Positions 59,001 through 64,000 of a DNA stretch of 64,000 nt are shown piece after piece. The DNA is taken from positions 24,206,288 to 24,270,287 of the forward strand of contig NC_036450.1 of the NCBI RefSeq assembly GCF_002775205.1. Direction: 5' to 3'. The first letter of the stretch is position 1. Each line of letters begins with the position of its first letter. This stretch comes from Xiphophorus maculatus (lineage: Eukaryota; Chordata; Actinopteri; Cyprinodontiformes; Poeciliidae). The position numbers and the translations under genes are program-made. Below the pieces are notes generated by a model that saw only the letters and a list, made by a program, of their open reading frames with translations, had not been told where the DNA came from and ran no database searches.

Positions 59001-60837
59001 CCCAGCTCTTCTTCTTCTTCCTCCTCATGCTCATCCTCTTCTTTTAGGCCTGCAGCTTTCTGCACACACACACACACACTTAAACACAAAAATCACTCTT
59101 GCTGAAATATTGAAGCACTTATTAAGGCTTACCAGAGTATTTGAAAAGTTTTGCATTTTAATGTCATCTTTAATCCAGATCCTGGCAGCATCTTTGCCGA
59201 ACACTTCTTTCTTGATTCCATTGTTTATGTCAGCTGAAACACACAGAAAATACTTTAATGATTTATTTAATGATTCCTGTCATTTATTATATTGTAACAA
59301 AGCAGTAATCAAATGATAGATTTTAGAAAGTATGGTCAATTTTTAACAATAAAAATTACAATTTAAGACCCAAAGATTGCAACTTAAACCCACAGACTTC
59401 TTTCCCCCCAACCCATTCAAACAGATTACCTGCGCCTGTCGCTGTAGCCGTTGCCACAGGTGGAGCAATGTCAGGTGGAGGTTTAAGTTTCATCAGCTCC
59501 ATCAGACTGTTGCCCTTTAAAATGGTGGTTTTCACTTTGTTGGGCCGAAGAAGGTCTTTCAGCTGAATCTGCTTGGACACAAAAACAAAGAAAAACTTTG
59601 TGAGCAACTTATTCAAAAATGAAAATTGACACTGAAAACAAAGGCAGCATGTTGAAAACACACCTGATCTTTGTTAGAAGGCACTAGCGTGGACACTGAA
59701 GGAGGAACATTTGAGGGTGGAGGGGTTGCTGAAGCGCGCAGTCCTGAACTGGTGACATGGACCACCTTGGTGACTGTTATGGTATGTTTGATTGGGTTGG
59801 TGACTGACTGCTTGGTGGCAGCAGCCCCTAGTGACGGCAACTGATTCAGTTGATTTAAGACAAATGTGGTTGTTGATGGCTGAGGTTTATGCTGCTTGGA
59901 AACAAAAAAAACAGAGGGAATTATTTGTTATTTTTTTAGTGATTTGGCTACCACAGAACTTTGGAATAAACAACCGTGGAGTTTACAAATGAAAATACGC
60001 AAAACCACAACAGAAAAATATTGTAAAGTGGACAACAGAAAAGTGGTGTTTAAGTCACAGAAACGTTCTGTCAAACAAAATGTCTATATAGTTTTTACAG
60101 CAACAGTACGCAAGTATAATCAAATCTGTAGATGGTTAAAAAACAAAACAGAAAAATATTGTAATAATCATAACAAAACAATTATGTCAATATGACACCC
60201 AGATACTGGGAAAAACTACAGCTTTTGTCAGTTGTTTTGGATAATACAAAACATAAAAGTCACTTTATGACTTCATGCTGAACTTTTTACATAGAACTCT
60301 GCTATGTAAAATTAACATTTCAGCTTTGTAGACTTAACCGATTACTAATGTAACTCAGCTGCAATTTCAATCACTGTATATGAATTTACATATTTTTTTG
60401 CAGAGTTAATTACTTGACATCTGTCATTTTCAAAGGAAAACTCTGGTAACCACTGCTGTCAGAGTTTTCCTGTAAAACCCCCTTTTTTTCCTACAGTGAG
60501 AATTAAATGAGGAACTCAGCTTACTCTGATTGTAACAACTGGGACTGCAGTTTGAGGCTCAGATCGAACAACTTCCACCGATTCTGCTCCCAGACCAACA
60601 TCCAGAGCGCTGATGGAAATGGACTGAAAGCAGAGTAGAGGTTAAACGTGCCGTTCACGCTGCGGAAATACCAGGAAACCAGCGTCTTTTTTGATAATGA
60701 AATGAGGGTCATCTCACTTGCTGGGCTGTAGAAGGCTGTGTAACATCCTGAGAATCCACATCCAAGAGCCCGAGATCATTTGGGCAAATTCCACTCTCAC
60801 TTAAAGCAGCAAGGAGCAAATCCTGTCCAGGATCCAT
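41019..60837 (-). CDS. sbno1: SBNO1, strawberry notch homolog 1 (32 coding exons, 1404 aa)
   Basis: SF2 helicase-like nuclear protein. Strawberry notch proteins are linked to Notch-pathway and other transcriptional control. Coding exons in transcript order: 60718-60837, 60525-60623, 59664-59891, 59430-59568, 59133-59233, 58963-59059, 58486-58646, 57475-57608, 57200-57290, 56740-56901, 56469-56604, 56265-56370, 56007-56160, 52357-52539, 52122-52219, 51880-52031, 50773-50976, 50379-50549, 50123-50292, 49900-50031, 47978-48113, 47754-47866, 47595-47666, 47420-47519, 47247-47321, 47017-47163, 46142-46236, 45973-46059, 42460-42597, 42299-42375, 41997-42190, 41019-41161. They total 4215 nt; human SBNO1 is about 1393 aa. 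The N-terminus reads [20 protein letters not shown], and the ATG is the first triplet of its exon. Visible motifs: Walker A GAGVGKGR (about 334-341), DECH box (448-451), an acidic serine-rich stretch (about 721-788), basic [10 protein letters not shown] (about 800), [12 protein letters not shown] (about 955-966) and motif [13 protein letters not shown] (about 989-999). The stop is TAA at 41019-41021. Exons 3 and 4 have tandem NAGNAG acceptors, so length may vary by one residue at each. No broken frame was seen. Confidence 0.97.
41190..41905 (-). mobile_element. Non-autonomous hAT-like element debris
   Basis: Repeated GATTAATC / TCAATTATTAA words, ending at AATCGATAACTAAAATAATC and GTTAGTTGCAGCGCTAA. 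This is the reverse complement of the familiar fish end TAGGGCTGCAACTAACGATT. In the last SBNO1 intron. Confidence 0.5.
43761..44152. mobile_element. Tc1/mariner deletion derivative (392 bp)
   Basis: Inverted ends CAGTACAGACCAAAAGTTTG and CAAACTTTTGGTCTGTACTG are perfect, flanked by TA. The interior keeps transposon-end sequence but no transposase. Confidence 0.9.
44161..44884. mobile_element. Pogo/Tigger-like element (724 bp)
   Basis: Inverted ends CAGTGAACCCTCGCTATATC and (reverse complement) CAGTGAACCCTCGTTTTTCG, flanked by TA. The internal frame at 44247-44498 shows no transposase motifs. It abuts the Tc1 derivative with only an 8-bp TA tract between them. Confidence 0.8.
45035..45244 (+). 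mobile_element. tRNA-derived SINE with 14-bp target duplication
   Basis: A box TGGCGTAGTGG (45048-45058) and B box GGTTCGACTCC (45109-45119), unrelated body, A-rich tail. Flanked by AAAAACTGACTCAG at 45021-45034 and 45245-45258, proving L1-style insertion. Lies antisense in an SBNO1 intron. Confidence 0.93.
45917..45941. repeat. TA microsatellite close to an SBNO1 donor
   Basis: Twelve or so TA units about 30 bp from the exon ending at 45973. Confidence 0.85.
50581..50665. repeat. Dispersed AAATTTAAGACTTTTTAAGG repeat (copy 3)
   Basis: CATCAACTCAAATTTAAGAC followed by GGCCATCATG and AAGACCCGTCTCACGAC, nearly the same order of words as at 14.04 and 16.43 kb. In an SBNO1 intron. Confidence 0.5.
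51110..51800 (+). pseudogene. L2/Rex-like LINE reverse transcriptase relic
   Basis: Plus-strand [16 protein letters not shown] is the RT palm motif; after a frameshift the catalytic box appears as [12 protein letters not shown], then [12 protein letters not shown]. The tail CTTGGCCAGACCAAGTC, AAGAGATCACACTGG and GGTTTAATAAAGGTT is the usual 3' end of this fish LINE group. Antisense in an SBNO1 intron, 5' truncated and inactive. Confidence 0.8.
53242..54958. mobile_element. Non-autonomous DNA transposon, about 1.7 kb
   Basis: Inverted ends GGCCTGGTCCCAATGCTC and (reverse complement) GGCCCGGTCCCAATACTC bound an A/T-rich interior with no transposase motif. The superfamily and target duplication are not clear. 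In the large SBNO1 intron 52540-56006. Confidence 0.55.
54391..54429. repeat. Perfect hairpin with G-rich loop
   Basis: 14-bp arms AATGGAGGTGATTT (54391-54404 and 54416-54429) with an 11-nt loop TTAGGGGGGGG. Confidence 0.8.
55474..55929. mobile_element. hAT non-autonomous element with 8-bp target duplication
   Basis: Inverted ends CAGTGGTTCTCAAACTTTTT and TTTGAGAACCACTG; flanks GATTAGAT at 55466-55473 and 55930-55937. It contains repeated TACCCCC words. It sits inside an older element that ends near GCATCCCTAA at about 55982. Confidence 0.9.
56605..56739 (-). other. sbno1: U12-type (minor spliceosome) intron of SBNO1
   Basis: The 5' splice site is GTATCCTTC, an exact match to the U12 consensus. 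TTCTTTAAC at 56618-56626 is one base from the U12 branch site TTCCTTAAC and lies about 14 nt before the AG. The intron is phase 0, 135 bp, and directly precedes the exon encoding the DECH box. Confidence 0.85.
56971..57172. mobile_element. hAT MITE, second copy, 8-bp target duplication
   Basis: Ends CAGGAGTGTCAAACTCC and GGAGTTTGACACCTGTG; flanks GTTTAGGG at 56963-56970 and 57173-57180. Same interior as 9012-9235, for example GAATAGAATAATTAGGTCAT. Confidence 0.92.
57391..57447 (-). mobile_element. L2-like LINE 3' tail (minus strand)
   Basis: The reverse complement reads GGGGGATCAGTAAAGTATTT followed by TTGATTTGAATTTGAA, matching the tail at 24465-24517. Confidence 0.65.
58136..58193. repeat. 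Long hairpin, 25-bp arms with one mismatch
   Basis: Arms 58136-58160 and 58169-58193; the inner 17 bp (CTCCAACATCTGTGCAA) pair perfectly around an 8-nt loop TCTAAAAG. In the SBNO1 intron 57609-58485. Confidence 0.85.
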
Positions 60838-62777
60838 CTGCAAATTAAAGTAGAACCTTAAACCAACTCTGACTTTTTCATTATTTACAATAGAAACAAA
60901 ACATAAAGAAAGAAAATCCATAGAAAAGAAAAATGTAGCATTTCCAATGAATGATCAGAAATGAACACAACCAGAAAGTAAATACCTGACGCACTTTGAG
61001 TTTAGTACAAATCAAGAGGAAGGTCAAAGACATGAGGTGTGATTCATTAGTGGGAACTAACTAAGAAATTCAAACTACAAACAGCAAAGAACCTGCAGGA
61101 CATTATGTCAATAAAAAAAAACAAACAAACTGCAATACCACCAACAATCAATGTTTAAAAAAATAGACTTAATAGGGTGGAATATAATCTTTGATATGAT
61201 TGCAACACTGTCGGCATTTGTTATAATACACCTTGCAGAATCCTAAAGCACTGGGTTCACTTTAAATGTAAAACATATGTTCAAAATAAACATAAAAAAC
61301 AACCCGCTAATATCTACACCATTAGTAATGGAAGCAAATTAGCATAAAATAAAAACTCAAATGTAATAATTAAATGTGTGTTATTTATGGAAAAATTCAA
61401 TAATTTACCAATTGTTGAATATAGTAAAATGAATGCATCTTATGATTAAAAACCATAAAATGCACACACATTTATAGTGAACACCACAGATCCACAGGTG
61501 TAGATTGTGGTGCCAAACAGGCAATACATTAAATACAAAGTTATAATTATATCCAGACATAGGGGATAAATGCATTTAAAACACACAGGTTAAAGCTATG
61601 GTGCACAATTAATTACATATGTATTTACAGTGTGCAAGACTAATAACATGACTTTCTTAAAAGAACCAGATCTCGGGCTGAAACAAAAACGAAGTATTTA
61701 AAATGTAAACGCAGCCCCCAGGATAGTTCAAATGTCCTGATCGGTATACAGTAAAGATATTTATAATCACAGTAATGTCTCAATGGTCTGAGCCACGAGT
61801 TGTTTCAAAGTGACCCAAAACAAGACACGTGTTTGCAATGCCCTGCCTACAACTTCCTGCACTCACCGACTCAACGTAGAATCTCCTTAACGCCTATCCT
61901 GCATGTACCCTGCCATACTGCAGTTTAAAACAATATATTTATATACTATGGGGACTAATGATCCGTTTTAAGGACACAGCTTAACATACTCTCGTGAACA
62001 TTTCCCTTTCACTTTTGTATTACCAACTAAGCTGGCCTGAGGAGAGTAGGGTGACTTAGCTTTCCTATGCTAGCGTGCTTCCTATCCAGAAGCTAAATAA
62101 ACATCCTCGATGCATTCATTCATTTTCACATCGATAAAACAGGCAACAGAGGGTCTAACTACCTGCCAGTAAAATAAGCTTACATGATGCTTGGCATTGC
62201 GCGGCTAAATGTCGACAGAGATCACATAATTACAGCTAAATGTTACTGACTGTAACAGTGACCACCGATACAGCTCCACATGTTAGAAACCATTTATTTC
62301 CCCGTTTCTCACTATATATTGAACCATTAGCAAACATTAGCATACTTGATGCAAGCCTACGTTGTAACAGAACAGCTCCTAAAGTTTACAGGTAGCTCGT
62401 TAAAGCGGCGCCGCTGAAGTTAATCAGTTGTTGATAAATGACGTTAGCAAAAATGAAAAGTCGTACTGTTAAAAACACAAACTCACTCAGTGGTCAGCCT
62501 TGTCCTTCCTAACCTGCTTCAGGAAAGCTAAGTGTGGAGGCTAAAGCAGCCAGCCGACGGCCCCTGTTGTTCTAGCGTTATTAACGGTTGTCGCACGCGC
62601 ACTATGCCTCTGTTAATGTTGCTTGCTAACGTTAGCAACCAGGATACGGAGACCAAAAGCCTGGAAACAAACCATGGTTAATCACTGGAGTGTAAAAATA
62701 TGACAACAACTAAGACTTTGTTTTAAATTAACGTGTAGGTGAAAAAAAAGCAAATTTTTACGCCAAGACACACTTAC

Positions 62778-62870
62778 GTTACTTTAATACGGGAGCTGCG
62801 GCTCACGGTCGGCAGCTCTCTGCAGCTCGGGTGCTTGTTTGTCCTCTCTGCTCGCGCTCACGCCATCTTT
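62778..62870 (-). other. sbno1: SBNO1 5' UTR exon (non-coding exon 1)
   Basis: The first coding exon begins exactly at the ATG, behind a good TTTGCAG acceptor (60838-60839), so the leader must come from an upstream exon. A strong minus-strand donor, AAC|GTAAGTGTG, ends an exon at 62778. Reading upstream, the sequence is CpG-rich and reaches a YY1-like AAAGATGGCG (61-70 within 628xx, i.e. 62861-62870), which in TATA-less promoters often overlaps the start of the 5' UTR. The exact transcription start is inferred. Confidence 0.6.
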
Positions 62871-63100
62871 TTATCAAATGCTCCGTCGCATGCTGGTCAC
62901 GTGACGTGCAGGCCAACGGCTGCTGTTTTCAGGGCAAAAGTGCTCGACGGAGGTCGTTGAAAACGGGTGTTAGAGCGGCCGCGGCGCGTCCCTCGACGAC
63001 AACACACCGATAAAAGCATGAAACGTCGCATATCTGAAACAGTGAAACAAACGAAAAACATAGCAGAGTCAGCGAGCTAATACCACATCACGTGACCCTG
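62861..63100 (-). promoter_or_regulatory. sbno1: SBNO1 promoter region with CACGTG palindromes and YY1-like site
   Basis: CpG-rich, TATA-less sequence directly upstream of the SBNO1 leader. The 10-mer GTCACGTGAC lies at 62896-62905 and TCACGTGA at 63088-63095; both fit E-boxes bound by USF and MiT/TFE factors, and the first matches the CLEAR consensus exactly. A YY1-like AAAGATGGCG (minus strand) is at 62861-62870. Factor binding is inferred from motif match only. Confidence 0.55.
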
Positions 63101-63193
63101 ACAGGTCCCGATAGGAAGTGACGACGGTGGATGCTTCTTCGTTCTCTTCCTTTTTCGTTCCTTCCTTTTTTGATTTGCTGAATGTTAGGATGC

Positions 63194-64000
<807 letters not shown>

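Noticed and set aside
62739..62960. Plus-strand frame over the SBNO1 promoter, possible divergent gene
   Set aside because: Frame is explained by CpG-rich promoter sequence; no splice pattern or family match.

Overview
The window is nuclear DNA from a bony fish, most likely a percomorph teleost. It shows multi-exon genes with GT-AG introns, CpG-rich promoters, long AC/GT and TA microsatellites, and many teleost-type repeats: Tc1-like, hAT, pogo/Tigger-like, L1 and L2-like elements, and tRNA-derived SINEs. There is no bacterial, phage or CRISPR content. The species cannot be named from what I can see.

Three protein-coding genes lie head to tail on the minus strand. From right to left they are SBNO1 (coding exons 41019-60837, a 5' UTR exon near 62778-62870, 3' UTR to about 38640), CDK2AP1 (coding 35504-37077, 3' UTR to about 34850) and MPHOSPH9 (coding 13727-32815, 3' UTR to about 12970). 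I rebuilt every coding exon by eye from splice signals, reading phase and family similarity. The sums are 4215 nt (1404 aa), 363 nt (120 aa) and 3792 nt (1263 aa), each an exact multiple of three with matching phases at every junction. The order and orientation match human 12q24.31, except that MTRFR, which sits between MPHOSPH9 and CDK2AP1 in human, was not seen. SBNO1 is a nuclear SF2 helicase-like regulator, CDK2AP1 a small cell-cycle/chromatin adaptor, and MPHOSPH9 a coiled-coil centriolar protein; they are neighbours by synteny, not a shared pathway.

Layout. 1-12.97 kb is intergenic or the 5' flank of an unseen neighbour (PITPNM2 would be expected by human synteny). It holds nested transposons, an L1 ORF2 relic, a Tc1 transposase relic, a hAT MITE with perfect target duplication, one isolated exon-like block (8392-8468) and a CpG-rich block (12.06-12.42 kb) with a CTCF-like motif. 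13-33 kb is MPHOSPH9, with a palindromic satellite in an intron and two exons flanked by CA/GT repeats. 33-37.7 kb holds hairpins, a SINE and CDK2AP1 with a possible alternative first exon. 38.6-62.9 kb is SBNO1, with introns carrying many transposons and one U12-type intron. 62.9-64 kb is the SBNO1 upstream region, with two CACGTG palindromes and a 146-bp TA repeat.

I found no clear new biological system. The best leads are the U12-type intron before the SBNO1 DECH box, the alternative CDK2AP1 first exon, the GT/G-repeat 3' splice site of the penultimate MPHOSPH9 exon, clustered perfect hairpins, and an insertion whose target duplication is revealed by a second copy of its host repeat.
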